From Burkholderiaceae bacterium (GTDB taxonomy: Bacteria > Pseudomonadota > Gammaproteobacteria > Burkholderiales > Burkholderiaceae_C), in the NCBI GenBank assembly GCA_023954095.1, contig JAMLIQ010000002.1, forward strand, positions 48,351 to 112,350: a DNA stretch of 64,000 nucleotides. The letters are read 5' to 3'. This document shows, in pieces, positions 1 to 8,389 of the stretch. The number at the start of each line of letters is the position of its first letter. Positions within the stretch are counted from its first letter, which is position 1. The position numbers were made by a program, and so were the translations under genes. The notes beneath the pieces were generated by a model, which was not told the origin of the DNA, ran no database searches, and was given only the letters and a program-made list of their open reading frames with translations.

Positions 1-684
1 TGATCGTGACCGATCACGACATAGCAGCCCTTGCAGGCCCGATGCTCTGGCAGCGTGCTCAAACTTCAAGTCCTTTCCAGCTTTGACCTGCCCCCAAGCC
101 CCAGCCACGGGTGAATGGCTTCTTTGCGTGGCATCCCTACCCCACGGTGCCAGGCCGCGCCAGTGACGCACCCACGACCAAAGCCACAACAGCACCAACC
201 CAACGAGCAACACAGTGGCAAAGTCATACACTGCCAGCATCCGCTCCGCACGCTCGGTCTTGGTGTTCAGCCAGACCGTACTATTGGACTTCTCCAGCGC
301 AATTTGGTGCTGGATGCGGCGCCCGTGCGCCGTGGCATGCGCCAACGCCCGCACCGCCCACGCCATGCCCAGCCAGACCAAAACGATGAAGTTGTAACCC
401 ATCAACCAGCCCAGTGCCGCCAGCACCAGCCCCACGCCCGCTACAACAGCCACACCGCCCAGCGTGAAAGCGTGGTTACGGCGCATGTAATACGGCAGCA
501 AACCCACCAGCACAATGAGCGTCAGCACCCACGGCACCAATTCATCGGGCCAGCCCCTTGCACCTGTGGCGCGGCACACCCACGCCACCGGCACACACGC
601 CAGGCAAAGCAACGCCGTGCTGGCCTGCCAGGGCAAGGTGGGGATATCGCCATCCAAAACATTCGAAGGGTGGTGCTGCGCCAC
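1..684 (-). CDS. Hypothetical multi-pass membrane protein, cut by the left edge
   Basis: The frame opens with GTG at 684, eight bases past the upstream gene's stop and behind a GGGGGA ribosome site. It runs 228 codons to base 1 without a stop, so the C-terminus is unseen. Hydrophobic segments lie near residues 24-34, 48-63, 70-108 and 157-172, with a charged stretch between the last two. I do not recognise a family. The last 30 codons read poorly as membrane protein. In another frame a TTG at 62 follows a stop at 66-68 and would give a peptide with a CKGC motif, so either a new gene begins there or a frameshift lies near 60-110. It is the last visible gene of a leftward cluster that includes 694-1176 and 1197-1436. 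Confidence 0.5.
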   Translation of the reverse strand, partial: MAQHHPSNVLDGDIPTLPWQASTALLCLACVPVAWVCRATGARGWPDELVPWVLTLIVLVGLLPYYMRRNHAFTLGGVAVVAGVGLVLAALGWLMGYNFIVLVWLGMAWAVRALAHATAHGRRIQHQIALEKSNSTVWLNTKTERAERMLAVYDFATVLLVGLVLLWLWSWVRHWRGLAPWGRDATQRSHSPVAGAWGQVKAGKDLKFEHAARASGLQGLLCRDRSRS

Positions 685-693
685 GTTGTCCCC

Positions 694-1176
694 CTACCGC
701 CAGTGCAGCGCCATGCGCACCAGCATCCATACCAGCGCCAGCACCGCGCACACCGCATAAAGCACGATCACCCATTGCGCCTGGGGCTTGCCAAGCAGCG
801 CCACCAAACCTATCCACGACAGCAAGGCCAGCACGCCGCCCAAGTGCAAACGGCCACTGTGCTCCAGCGCCTGCGCCAATGCCCCTGCGGCTGCCTGGGC
901 GCCGCCCTGGGCCAGAAGGACAGTGAGCACCAGCAACACCAGCGCCAGATAAGCCATGCACAACACGCCCGGCAAGGCTTGCGCCCATGCGGGGTAGCCA
1001 GAAAACCGCAGAAAGACATGCAAGAAAATACTCACCAGCGCCATACGGCGCAGCAGAATGAACAGGCCTGCCAGCCCCAGGCTGCCCTGCGCCAGGGCAT
1101 GAAACCCGCGTCGCAAGGTGGCACGACGGGGCTGGGGCGCTGTCGGCGGCATCAACGGTGTTTGTGTTTCATCCAT
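694..1176 (-). CDS. Hypothetical integral membrane protein
   Basis: 160 residues from an ATG. A proline-rich polar N-terminus of about 20 residues is followed by hydrophobic segments near residues 33-55, 67-90, 110-128 and 136-157, so four membrane spans are likely. It ends LHWR-stop, ten bases before the GTG of the next membrane gene, and starts 20 bases after the stop of 1197-1436. The three are probably one transcript. No family recognised. Both neighbouring membrane genes have large hydrophobic blocks and few charged residues, so they could form one complex, but that is inference only. Confidence 0.5.
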   Translation of the reverse strand: MDETQTPLMPPTAPQPRRATLRRGFHALAQGSLGLAGLFILLRRMALVSIFLHVFLRFSGYPAWAQALPGVLCMAYLALVLLVLTVLLAQGGAQAAAGALAQALEHSGRLHLGGVLALLSWIGLVALLGKPQAQWVIVLYAVCAVLALVWMLVRMALHWR

Positions 1177-1196
1177 TCAGCGCTCCACATGGCTGG

Positions 1197-1436
1197 TTAC
1201 TCCCCACCCCGCGCAGGCAGACGCACCGCTTCGGCCTCACTCGCCACCTCCACTGTGGGCAGCACCGCTGGCATGAGCGCCACGCTTTGCAGAACCAGCG
1301 ATTGCAGCAAGGTGGGTGGAAAACGGAGTTCCACCGTCACACTGCCATCTGCCACTTGCGCGGCCAGTCGGTAGCAGCCACTGGCCGAATCGAAGGCTAG
1401 CGTAACGCCCGCAACCTGCATATCGCCAATGTGCAT
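1197..1436 (-). CDS. Small hypothetical protein (79 aa)
   Basis: The ATG at 1436 is preceded by AAGGAG at a good distance, which favours it over a longer frame that starts near 1559 and would overlap the hydrolase gene. The protein is soluble-looking and begins MHIGDMQVAGVTLAF. A possible beta-strand-rich half is followed by a hydrophobic LQSLVLQSVALMPAVLP segment. No signal peptide and no recognised domain. It sits between an alpha/beta hydrolase (14 bases upstream) and two membrane proteins, all in the same direction, so it is probably part of that operon. Confidence 0.5.
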   Translation of the reverse strand: MHIGDMQVAGVTLAFDSASGCYRLAAQVADGSVTVELRFPPTLLQSLVLQSVALMPAVLPTVEVASEAEAVRLPARGGE

Positions 1437-1450
1437 CGGGAGAACTCCTT

Positions 1451-1960
1451 TCACGCCGCCGCCATCACCCGGCGCAAAAAGCCCTCGAACAATACCCCCA
1501 CCTCGGGCAGCACGCTGTTCAGCCGGTGGTCGCCATCGAGCACATGCAGCGCTGCGCAATGGGCCTGCGCGAAGCGGATGCCATGGGCCACGGGAATCAC
1601 CGCATCGCGCCAGCCAAAGACCACGCAGGTTTCGTGCGTGCCGGGCACGGGATCCTGCACTGCGTAACCCGGCATGTAGAAGGCTGGTGCCATCAAAAAC
1701 AAGCCCCTCGCCGCCATGCCCTGCGAAGCCACGGTGGACACATAACCGCCCATGCTGGAGCCGACCAGAACCAGCCGGTCATGCGCGGGCAGCGGCATGG
1801 CCCGCAGGCGGGCCACGCGGGCGTCGGGATCGGGCAGGTCGCCGTAGTCCGGACTCAAAACCTGCGCGCCCAGGCGCTCTGCAACGGCTGCCAGGTGCTT
1901 GATCTTGGAACCCCAGGGGCCGGATTCCTTGCCATGGGCGAAAAGGACGAGGGTTTGCAT
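1451..1960 (-). CDS. Alpha/beta hydrolase, YqiA-like esterase family
   Basis: 169 residues. It begins QTLVLFAHGKESGPWGSK, the first strand and oxyanion loop of small YqiA-like hydrolases. The nucleophile elbow is GSSMGG with Ser69. An acid candidate lies in FGWRD and the catalytic histidine in DGDHRL near the C-terminus, so the triad looks complete. There is no signal peptide, so the enzyme is cytoplasmic. The natural substrate cannot be read from sequence; the family cleaves short acyl esters or CoA thioesters. It ends 15 bases before the start of the small gene at 1436. Start chosen at the only ATG before the conserved first strand. Confidence 0.75.
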   Translation of the reverse strand: MQTLVLFAHGKESGPWGSKIKHLAAVAERLGAQVLSPDYGDLPDPDARVARLRAMPLPAHDRLVLVGSSMGGYVSTVASQGMAARGLFLMAPAFYMPGYAVQDPVPGTHETCVVFGWRDAVIPVAHGIRFAQAHCAALHVLDGDHRLNSVLPEVGVLFEGFLRRVMAAA

Positions 1961-1991
1961 GGCGGTTTTGGCGCTAATGGGAACGTTGGCG

Positions 1992-2360
1992 CTACTTCTG
2001 CCGATACGTAGATGAAAAATTCAACCTACTGGATTTCGCATTGAACGAAATCGTCTTTCCCTCGTACACCATTTCAATGAGGAACAGCACATTCTCATAT
2101 ACACCTTTTCCAACTTCCCATTGAAATGCACCTCTATACTTATCGTCTTGCTGAGCATAATAGGCATAACCGACCCATCCATTATTTGCTGATATTTGTA
2201 TAATGTGCGGCGTGGTTCGATTTATCTTGATTTCACAGTTCGGACAATCGCCCGCTGTTGATGAAGTTTGCAGCCATATGCCAGGGGGAATTTGCTCGGC
2301 AACTGCTCCGCATGAAGCAAATGCAAGCATTGCAGGGAACAGAAAATTTCTAAGCTTCAT
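1992..2360 (-). CDS. Small secreted protein, unknown function
   Basis: 122 residues with a classical Sec signal: KLRN, a hydrophobic core LFPAMLAFASCG, and a likely cleavage site after AVA (about residue 21). The mature part begins EQIPPGIWLQTSS and contains one CPNC pair, which could form a disulphide or bind a metal, then a beta-rich aromatic region. The coding strand is visibly more AT-rich than the hydrolase next door, which suggests a separate origin. No family recognised. First of several small exported proteins between 1992 and 4670. Confidence 0.55.
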   Translation of the reverse strand: MKLRNFLFPAMLAFASCGAVAEQIPPGIWLQTSSTAGDCPNCEIKINRTTPHIIQISANNGWVGYAYYAQQDDKYRGAFQWEVGKGVYENVLFLIEMVYEGKTISFNAKSSRLNFSSTYRQK

Positions 2361-2435
2361 GGTTTCCTCAAGTAGAAAAGTGGTAGCTGATCGGGCCGCT
2401 ACCTGACACCCAACGTACCTATTAATTGAAAAAAA

Positions 2436-2801
2436 TCAAACCTGCGTCATATCCTTGGGCATGGAAAGAAAGGCCGCGCCCATTACAGCGATAACCACGC
2501 CATAGCCCGGCAGCGGCAAACCTGACGGAGATAGCCCAACCATGACGGCCACCACTACCGCCGCCAACAGCCCCGCTAGCACCGGATAGAAGCCCGGTGC
2601 CAGCCGCAGCACGCGACACAAAGTCAAAGCCACTGCCAGCAGCACGGCTATGCCGACGCTGACCAACGGCCCCCAATTGAGCAAGGCGCGCTTGATAAGA
2701 CGCGGGCTGTCGCTGACGGGCGTGAGCAATGACCAGCCAAGCCAGACCGCCAGGGTGACGGCGATGGAGGCGAGAAGAATGCGTTGTAAGGCTTTTTTCA
2801 T
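2436..2801 (-). CDS. Small hypothetical membrane protein
   Basis: 121 residues. After MKKALQR there is a hydrophobic segment at residues 8-27, then two or three more near 46-62, 72-91 and 97-112, ending in a polar tail DMTQV. A three- or four-span inner membrane protein is likely. GC content is higher than in its neighbours on both sides. Family unknown. The 75-base gap to the secreted gene at 2360 contains an AT-rich stretch that could hold a promoter. Confidence 0.5.
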   Translation of the reverse strand: MKKALQRILLASIAVTLAVWLGWSLLTPVSDSPRLIKRALLNWGPLVSVGIAVLLAVALTLCRVLRLAPGFYPVLAGLLAAVVVAVMVGLSPSGLPLPGYGVVIAVMGAAFLSMPKDMTQV

Positions 2802-2846
2802 TTCAATGCGTACCGAGATTCAATCATGGCGCAGTGCAATGGGAGA

Positions 2847-3221
2847 TTATTTCCGCCTGCTCGCGTCGATTTTGGCCTCAACCTCAGCACCAATGCCATC
2901 CCTTATCTTATTTTTCACATCAACATTTGAACCGTTGACGATCACATAACCGAAACCCTTGGTTGACTCACAAACAAATTGGAAAGAATAGCCATCCTTA
3001 TTTGCGCCATACGCAACAGCATATTGTCTCCCACCTTCTCCGGAGGAAAAGTCTTGAGACTGCACGCTGGAGAATCCAGATTTTTTCGCTGCTTCAGAGG
3101 CTATCTGCATGCACTTTTGAAGCCCCCTGTCCATATGAAAGAATTGATGAGATGCGTAGTCTGCATATGCATGACCGCAAACAGCAATGGCACCTGCCAT
3201 CAAGAAAGAACGGAATTTCAT
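2847..3221 (-). CDS. Small secreted protein, unknown function
   Basis: 124 residues with a signal peptide (MKFRSFLMAGAIAVCGHAYA) and probable cleavage before DYASH. The mature region carries two cysteines (KCMQI and FVCES) placed to form one disulphide, and a charged helical C-terminus rich in Lys, Glu and Asp. I see no enzyme motif. AT-rich coding sequence, same strand as the other small exported genes here. Expected to be periplasmic or released. Confidence 0.55.
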   Translation of the reverse strand: MKFRSFLMAGAIAVCGHAYADYASHQFFHMDRGLQKCMQIASEAAKKSGFSSVQSQDFSSGEGGRQYAVAYGANKDGYSFQFVCESTKGFGYVIVNGSNVDVKNKIRDGIGAEVEAKIDASRRK

Positions 3222-3301
3222 ATTTTCCCTACTAAAAACTGTGGCATCGGCTCACGGAAGGTTTTTTCATTGAAATTTACAAAAAATTAAAAAAGTAAAT
3301 T

Positions 3302-3640
3302 TCAGCGCTTCTGTTTTGATTTGCATTCGGCGACCAAACGCTTTGTTACTTCCTGAGCCTCATCCTGCGTTGCAGCTCCGCATAGCCCCTTTTTTGCGTC
3401 CCATATGACGCCGTTTTCCAGATTTTTTACCCGGATGGTATCTCCATCAACAGTAATGACTTTGTTCACAAAATAATCTACATCACCACGCTTGGCGCAG
3501 CCAAAATCGGGATTCACCTCGGAGGCCAGGAAGAAGACACGGCCCGCTTCCATTGCAACACATTTTGGCTCCGCAGCTTGAGCAACAACCGAAAGCAGGG
3601 AAATGGCCGAGAACGCGAAAAAATGCAGATATCTTTTCAT
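3302..3640 (-). CDS. Small secreted protein, unknown function
   Basis: 112 residues. The signal peptide runs to VVAQA (about residue 22), leaving a mature protein that starts AEPKCVAMEAG. Four cysteines in the mature part (KCVA, GCAK, LCGA, ECKS) suggest two disulphides. A charged C-terminus ends KSKQKR. The small size, cysteine pattern and context resemble the gene at 2847-3221 without clear sequence similarity. No family recognised. Confidence 0.55.
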   Translation of the reverse strand: MKRYLHFFAFSAISLLSVVAQAAEPKCVAMEAGRVFFLASEVNPDFGCAKRGDVDYFVNKVITVDGDTIRVKNLENGVIWDAKKGLCGAATQDEAQEVTKRLVAECKSKQKR

Positions 3641-3666
3641 GTAAATTTCCTTTATTAATTTAACAA

Positions 3667-3879
3667 TTATTCCCAGAAAGTATTAACAGGCTGCTGAAAT
3701 GCTGCTGGAGAACTCGAAAAATGACGGCTTTCCGTAGCATCATTTCCAAGATAATTAAACTCCACCTTGAAATTTTCTTTCAATCCCATCTCGCTCAACT
3801 CTTTTGAACCAAGATCGGATGAAATACTCTTTTCCGATTGATTCACAATGACCGGAATGGTACCTTTGGTAGTATTCAT
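3667..3879 (-). CDS. Small hypothetical protein (70 aa), doubtful
   Basis: A 70-codon frame whose ATG overlaps the stop of a 52-codon frame upstream as ATGA, the arrangement of translationally coupled genes. The protein is polar, with several serines and acidic residues, no signal peptide and no known motif. Composition is AT-rich. It could be a real small gene or the tail of a decayed longer one. The overlap is the main argument for it. Confidence 0.3.
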   Translation of the reverse strand: MNTTKGTIPVIVNQSEKSISSDLGSKELSEMGLKENFKVEFNYLGNDATESRHFSSSPAAFQQPVNTFWE

Positions 3880-4034
3880 AGCCCCATTTTTTCAACCGAA
3901 GTGCGCGAGAAGAACAATCGTCCAGAGCCTTTGGCATCCAATGTCATAATTGGAGAACCATTTTTACCTCCACATATTGGCTTTACTCGCAATGAGCGAA
4001 GCACCTCAATCTGCCGACTCATCGGCAATATCAT
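3876..4034 (-). CDS. Very small hypothetical protein (52 aa), doubtful
   Basis: An ATG at 4034 lies 12 bases after a GGAGG. The frame gives a basic 52-residue peptide with a CGGKNGSP loop and stops at 3876, overlapping the next start as ATGA. The region from 4034 to the stop of 4122-4670 holds only an 18-codon hydrophobic frame. This could be a degraded gene remnant. It is reported because ribosome site, start and overlap agree. Confidence 0.25.
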   Translation of the reverse strand: MILPMSRQIEVLRSLRVKPICGGKNGSPIMTLDAKGSGRLFFSRTSVEKMGL

Positions 4035-4121
4035 CTGGAATACTTACCTCCGAAGCATCCACCCTAAGTCAATCAACAATATACCAACTGCCAGAAAGGC
4101 CTTCAATCCAGCATCTTGCCC

Positions 4122-4670
4122 CTACTCTTTCTTCATCTTAAATTCAGGAAATAAATTTTTAACCTTGACGAATTCCGAAACAACCTCAATCTTCACATCC
4201 TTGAACCATAGATGCCCATTGCCAAAAATTTGCGCACCCAGAGATATTAGCGAGCTTTTTTCTGGAACATCAAGAACAATCTCTCTTTTCACCCATCTCT
4301 GCCCCTCCTTCTCTGAAACAGCTTCCCACCCTCCCATGACCAATTCACTACCATTGCGAACATTCACCCAGACGCCTCCATAACCTATTCCATCTGGCTC
4401 AAATTTCATTGACATGGATATGCTAATCCTCTTTCCCAAGTATTCCGAAGGAGAAAAGCTTCGATAGAACTGCCCTGAATCACTTTCTGTTGATTTTGGA
4501 TCCAGGAACAGGCCAGGAACAGTCCCTCTTAAATAGAATGCAGAACCAGCTTCATACGCAGATTTCTTTGAAGATTTTTCATAAAATTTCCACCCATCAG
4601 GCAAAGAATCACCCGCCATCCCATTCAGAGAGAAAGCTATCAAACCAAATCCCAAGATATACATCTTCAT
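4122..4670 (-). CDS. Secreted protein with a jelly-roll / galactose-binding-like fold
   Basis: 182 residues. The signal peptide ends near GMAG (residue 20), followed by DSLPDGWKFYEKSSK. The central part (GKRISISMSMKFEP, a GYGGVWVNV stretch, GGWEAVSEKEGQRWVKREIVLDVPEKSSLISLGAQIFG, LWFKDVKIEVV) has the strand order of the beta-sandwich found in carbohydrate-binding and galactose-binding-like domains. That is a fold-level guess; no binding residues can be named. AT-rich. It is transcribed leftwards 35 bases after the big lipoprotein gene, so it may share its transcript and be exported to the same place. Confidence 0.5.
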   Translation of the reverse strand: MKMYILGFGLIAFSLNGMAGDSLPDGWKFYEKSSKKSAYEAGSAFYLRGTVPGLFLDPKSTESDSGQFYRSFSPSEYLGKRISISMSMKFEPDGIGYGGVWVNVRNGSELVMGGWEAVSEKEGQRWVKREIVLDVPEKSSLISLGAQIFGNGHLWFKDVKIEVVSEFVKVKNLFPEFKMKKE

Positions 4671-4705
4671 TGAATTTCCTTTTTTAAATTAAACATACAT
4701 ACGCC

Positions 4706-7153
4706 TTACAAGCAAGGATCCCCTGGATTGGGATCAACATTAATTGGCGGCGTACCATCAAAAATTATCCGAACAATTTCCTCATCCGGGCGTCCACCAG
4801 AAACACCATCATCTTCACCACGCGTTCCTTCTTCCGTGCCGGGGGCGCCCCCTGGAGGACGAAAAACGCCCTCTCCTCCGCCAACCCCTGGCTCGCCGCC
4901 GCCACATGATTGCCCTGGAGCAGGGACACTCACAAAAACATTAATCAATGGCGCACATACCTTATCGTTGCAAAATGAATACACAAAACTCTGCTGATAA
5001 ATATTTTGCGTCTGATTCATAATTGGAAATTTTACCAATCCATGGTTTTCAGCCGTATTTGCAAACCCACCGCATATAGAGACACGATCGGATACGCCAG
5101 GACAGCCACCAGAAGACAGAATATTCATTTTTTCCCCGAACTCTCCATTTCCGATCTTTCTCTGATAGGTCACGGCAGATAGCTTGGACGAGCTATTGAT
5201 ATCAAAAATAATATCGGCGCCATCATCTGTATTTCTGACTTCGATAAGCTTGACTTCCAGCCATGGGTCTTGTGGCTTCTGCTGCGGAACTTCAAATGAT
5301 ATGATAGGCGATTCTGCAATGACCAGGGCATTTCCTGCACTGTCTTTTAGCGAACTGCTCAACGCCTGCATCCAGGCTTGGTAAGCACCTGAAGCAAAAC
5401 CCTTCTCAATGTGTTTGCCAAGGCTGTTTTTGTTGACATCGACCGAAGCCACACTGTTCGCACTCTTCTTCAAAAACAAGCGCCAGGTTCCCGTTTGATC
5501 GCGCAGCATCTTGTTGTCATATGCCTCGGCAAAATCAAACTGGACATCCGATTTCTGGGGATCAGCACTGTTGACGCCCAGAACATCTGCCTTCAAAGGC
5601 AAAGAGAACGAATTGACGCATGCAGCAGAGCTGGGGTTGGCGAATACTTTCTTCTTTGGGCCATAGTTTTGACTGAACCCACCCGAATAAGTCACCCAGT
5701 CCGAATCGAGCTTGAGCTTGACGGCTGCCATCATGGCGAAGTCTGAATAGACCTCTGCACTGACTTCTGCACACAATGTTCCCTCGAGACCCATGGGCGC
5801 GGGGTATATCTTGAGGGCACCCTCGCCATCGACAGTCCCCTTGATGTTCGCGCCTATCAGTTCTGATTTGATGGTAAATGGCCGGGTACCGCCCACCAGC
5901 AGGTCTGCGGCCATGGCCAATCCCATATTCTTGGAGGCCGAGATGCTGCCCTTCACATCAAAGGCATACAGGCTTGCATTGGTTTGCTGGTTGACATAGT
6001 CCATGGTGATGGAACTGTCACCCGCCCGTTTGATGTCAAAACCCCGCTCAACGTAGGCCCCGTTGAATTTGAGGAATTTCATGTCGCCTTTCAGCGTGAT
6101 GTTGCCATGGATATCGATATATACCCAGATAATCAATGCACCAGGCTTGATGAGATTCAACTGAGTTGCGCTCATATTGCCGGAGAATGGGGCAACAACC
6201 TGCGGCGTCACGAAAAATCCCCCCAGGGGAATCAACCCATTCTTGTCACTGCCACCCAATCCGCTCAGTTCAAAGTATTCCCCAAATTTGATTTTGGTGT
6301 TTTCGTCCCAGATGTTCTTCTTGTCTTCCTTGAGCAATTCGCCCCAAGAAGGTATTTCAGCGGTGGTTTGATTGTCGTTGAGCTTGATACCGACCGATGC
6401 GCCCCATTCGCCCGAGACATTGACCATGGCGCGACCAAAGCCGCCAGTGCCTGGGTATTTCTTGATGTCATAGTCAAGCAGCACCTTGGCTTTGAGTTTG
6501 GTTACATCCACTTGCGCGTAAAGGGTTGCCCAGGTTTTTGTCTTTTTCTCTTTGTCTTCTACTTGAACCTTGTGTTCAAGCCCGATCTTTCCTTCAAAGG
6601 CTCCGTTCTTGCAGGCAAAGTTCACCACGGCGTTGAGCCCGGTTTGGCACAGCGCATACTGGAGCCCGCCTTGCAAGTTGGATTGCGGCGCTTGGGTCAG
6701 GTTGATGTACCCGCCCTTTCTACCGATCAGGCCGACTTGGGTTGCGTCTCTTTCGGTATCGAAATCAATGGACAGTTGGGTGAATACCTCCTCCAGCGCC
6801 GCCGGTTGTAGGGAGAGGCTGCCATCGGCATTCCTGGCGGCTTTGGCGGTTAGCCCAAAGGGGATGCCCTGCGCATCGCTGGCGGGCAGGGCCACGATGT
6901 CCCCATTCTTGGCTGAAGCCAAGGCGCCTACGGGGTTGGCGATGCGCAGGGTTTCGCGCTGATGCTCGTCGATGCTCATGGAGGTCGCACTGGCATCACT
7001 TTCGGGGATAACCACGATGTTGTCGGCCAATGTGCCTTGCACCGCTTGCACTGTGGGGGGGGCGCCCGGGTTACTGGGCGCTCCATCGCCACCGCCGCAG
7101 GCAGATATCAGCAGCGGAATGATGATGAGGCATATTCTTTTGAAGATATTCAT
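4706..7153 (-). CDS. Large lipoprotein with Ig-like region, probable surface protein
   Basis: 815 residues. The lipoprotein signal is MNIFKRICLIIIPLLISAC with the lipobox LISAC and Cys19, followed by a GGGD/proline linker, the usual pattern for an outer-membrane-anchored lipoprotein. The middle (residues about 100-520) is beta-rich and long, without catalytic motifs. Around 520-640 the pattern VQFDFAEAYD ... GTWRLFL ... LKDSAGNALV resembles the Ig-like Big_5/SbsA module. Near the C-terminus are a cysteine-containing segment and a Gly/Pro/Glu-rich tail ending DPNPGDPCL. It begins 47 bases after the barrel gene stop, and the two may be one operon. Function unknown; surface binding or structural support is inferred from architecture only. 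Confidence 0.6.
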   Translation of the reverse strand: MNIFKRICLIIIPLLISACGGGDGAPSNPGAPPTVQAVQGTLADNIVVIPESDASATSMSIDEHQRETLRIANPVGALASAKNGDIVALPASDAQGIPFGLTAKAARNADGSLSLQPAALEEVFTQLSIDFDTERDATQVGLIGRKGGYINLTQAPQSNLQGGLQYALCQTGLNAVVNFACKNGAFEGKIGLEHKVQVEDKEKKTKTWATLYAQVDVTKLKAKVLLDYDIKKYPGTGGFGRAMVNVSGEWGASVGIKLNDNQTTAEIPSWGELLKEDKKNIWDENTKIKFGEYFELSGLGGSDKNGLIPLGGFFVTPQVVAPFSGNMSATQLNLIKPGALIIWVYIDIHGNITLKGDMKFLKFNGAYVERGFDIKRAGDSSITMDYVNQQTNASLYAFDVKGSISASKNMGLAMAADLLVGGTRPFTIKSELIGANIKGTVDGEGALKIYPAPMGLEGTLCAEVSAEVYSDFAMMAAVKLKLDSDWVTYSGGFSQNYGPKKKVFANPSSAACVNSFSLPLKADVLGVNSADPQKSDVQFDFAEAYDNKMLRDQTGTWRLFLKKSANSVASVDVNKNSLGKHIEKGFASGAYQAWMQALSSSLKDSAGNALVIAESPIISFEVPQQKPQDPWLEVKLIEVRNTDDGADIIFDINSSSKLSAVTYQRKIGNGEFGEKMNILSSGGCPGVSDRVSICGGFANTAENHGLVKFPIMNQTQNIYQQSFVYSFCNDKVCAPLINVFVSVPAPGQSCGGGEPGVGGGEGVFRPPGGAPGTEEGTRGEDDGVSGGRPDEEIVRIIFDGTPPINVDPNPGDPCL

Positions 7154-7200
7154 GATTTTTCTCCAAGGCCAATGAAATAGAAGAAGCGGATGAAAGGGGC

Positions 7201-8046
7201 TCAGTAATGCCAGCCCATGCGCAGTTCAAGCGCATGCTGGCGGGTCATGGCAGGCGGGGCCTGCATTCCGTTGATGATTTCGGTTGCGTGGTGGCGGATT
7301 CGGGTGTACGCCCAGTGGGCACCTATTTCCATCCGGCTATCGATGTGGAAGGCGAGCCCGAGCTTGAGTTGGCGTGCCCCGGAGGATTGGAAGCCCGAGG
7401 CGAACTGGAAGGCATCGACATGGATGCGCCCTTCAGTCTGCCGACCGGCTGAAGCGGCGGCCTCTGCCGTCCAGCGGTTTGACAGCCGCCATTGGGTGAG
7501 GATGCCGATGTCTACTGTCTGGGTGCGGTAGCGCTCTTTGTATTGCAGCAGGTTCCGCCGCCAGCGGTTTTGTGCGAGTTCCACATAGGGGATCACCTGG
7601 ACGGCATTGCCGCGGATTTGAAAAGGAATGCCGACTGCTACCGCTGTCTGGTGAATGGTGTTGCCGGTTTTGGCATTGAACGGGACAAGGAATGTTCCGC
7701 TCTGGAGGTGGCCTTGATAGCTGGTGCGGCCCTGGTTTCTTTGGTAGCGCAGTTGCGCCCAGAGGGGAATATCCTTACCCTGCCAGCGCATTTGCGCGGA
7801 CATGCCTGGAATGGCGCCGCTTTCTGAATCCAGGATGCCGTTTTGCGTAAGACCCTGTTCGTCAAATTCGACGTAATCCTGTTGCAGGGTGAACAGCTCG
7901 GCGCTGATGGAGCGGTTGTAGGCAGGCCAGAAGTCTTCACCTTCGCCTGCTGCGGCGGTGTGATGCGAGAATAGGAAGCCAACTAGGATTACCAAGTAGG
8001 TAGCTGAGTTGTTTATTGATTTATTAAAGGAAATCACGAAATTCAT
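7201..8046 (-). CDS. Outer-membrane beta-barrel protein
   Basis: 281 residues. A long N-terminus with a hydrophobic core (residues 17-29) is followed by HHTAAAGEGED, so the signal is cleaved near residue 33. The rest alternates polar and aromatic residues in about 10-residue strands (for example MSAQMRWQG, AQLRYQRN, QVIPYVELAQNRW, IGILTQWRLSNRW, ELRMGWHY) and ends with an aromatic residue after a final amphipathic strand, the C-terminal signature read by the Bam machinery. The length suits a 10-12 strand barrel. No plug or porin loop motif recognised. It lies between a giant regulator and a large lipoprotein, which suggests a coupled surface system. Confidence 0.6.
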   Translation of the reverse strand: MNFVISFNKSINNSATYLVILVGFLFSHHTAAAGEGEDFWPAYNRSISAELFTLQQDYVEFDEQGLTQNGILDSESGAIPGMSAQMRWQGKDIPLWAQLRYQRNQGRTSYQGHLQSGTFLVPFNAKTGNTIHQTAVAVGIPFQIRGNAVQVIPYVELAQNRWRRNLLQYKERYRTQTVDIGILTQWRLSNRWTAEAAASAGRQTEGRIHVDAFQFASGFQSSGARQLKLGLAFHIDSRMEIGAHWAYTRIRHHATEIINGMQAPPAMTRQHALELRMGWHY

Positions 8047-8128
8047 GCACCCTTAGAATGCTAGCCGGGCGAAAATTTATGCCAATTACTGAAGACTACA
8101 AATTTCAAACCTGATTTAATCAATGACT

Positions 8129-8142
8129 TGGGATATCCCAAA
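8129..8142. promoter_or_regulatory. Perfect palindrome TTGGGATATCCCAA, candidate operator
   Basis: A 14-base perfect palindrome about 90 bases upstream of the barrel gene start. The length and position suit a dimeric repressor or activator site. No regulator can be assigned. Confidence 0.35.
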
Positions 8143-8372
8143 CAATTCGGACCAATAAGTGCTACCAGGCCGATGTTTTCGGATGACGCAATTGCGACCG
8201 CTTTAATCGCGCCTTCGTGTTTTTTTCATACTCTCCCAGAAACCTTATACGAATTAAAAAACACCTCACAAACACCATTCAGCATATAAAATCAGGCGAC
8301 TAAATAAGAAAAACCTTGTCGTGCAAAAACGTATTACCAAAATAGATCGCAATTACTCAGGTTTACACAAAG

Positions 8373-8389
8373 GTGTGAGACCATCACAC
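8373..8389. promoter_or_regulatory. Inverted repeat GTGTGA-GACCA-TCACAC, candidate operator
   Basis: Both 6-base arms match exactly around a 5-base centre. It resembles a Crp/Fnr-type site, but the canonical spacer between TGTGA and TCACA is 6 bases, not 5. It is about 330 bases upstream of the barrel gene and so far from a normal start; it might serve an unseen transcript. Confidence 0.3.

Noticed and set aside
3755-3937. A 60-codon minus-strand frame overlapping the 70-codon one
   Set aside because: It overlaps both other tiny frames in a different phase, has no ribosome site, and lacks the ATGA coupling seen for the pair that is reported.
8373-8389. A canonical Crp/Fnr site
   Set aside because: The spacing is five bases rather than six, and distance to a known start is large. 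Kept only as an unassigned inverted repeat.
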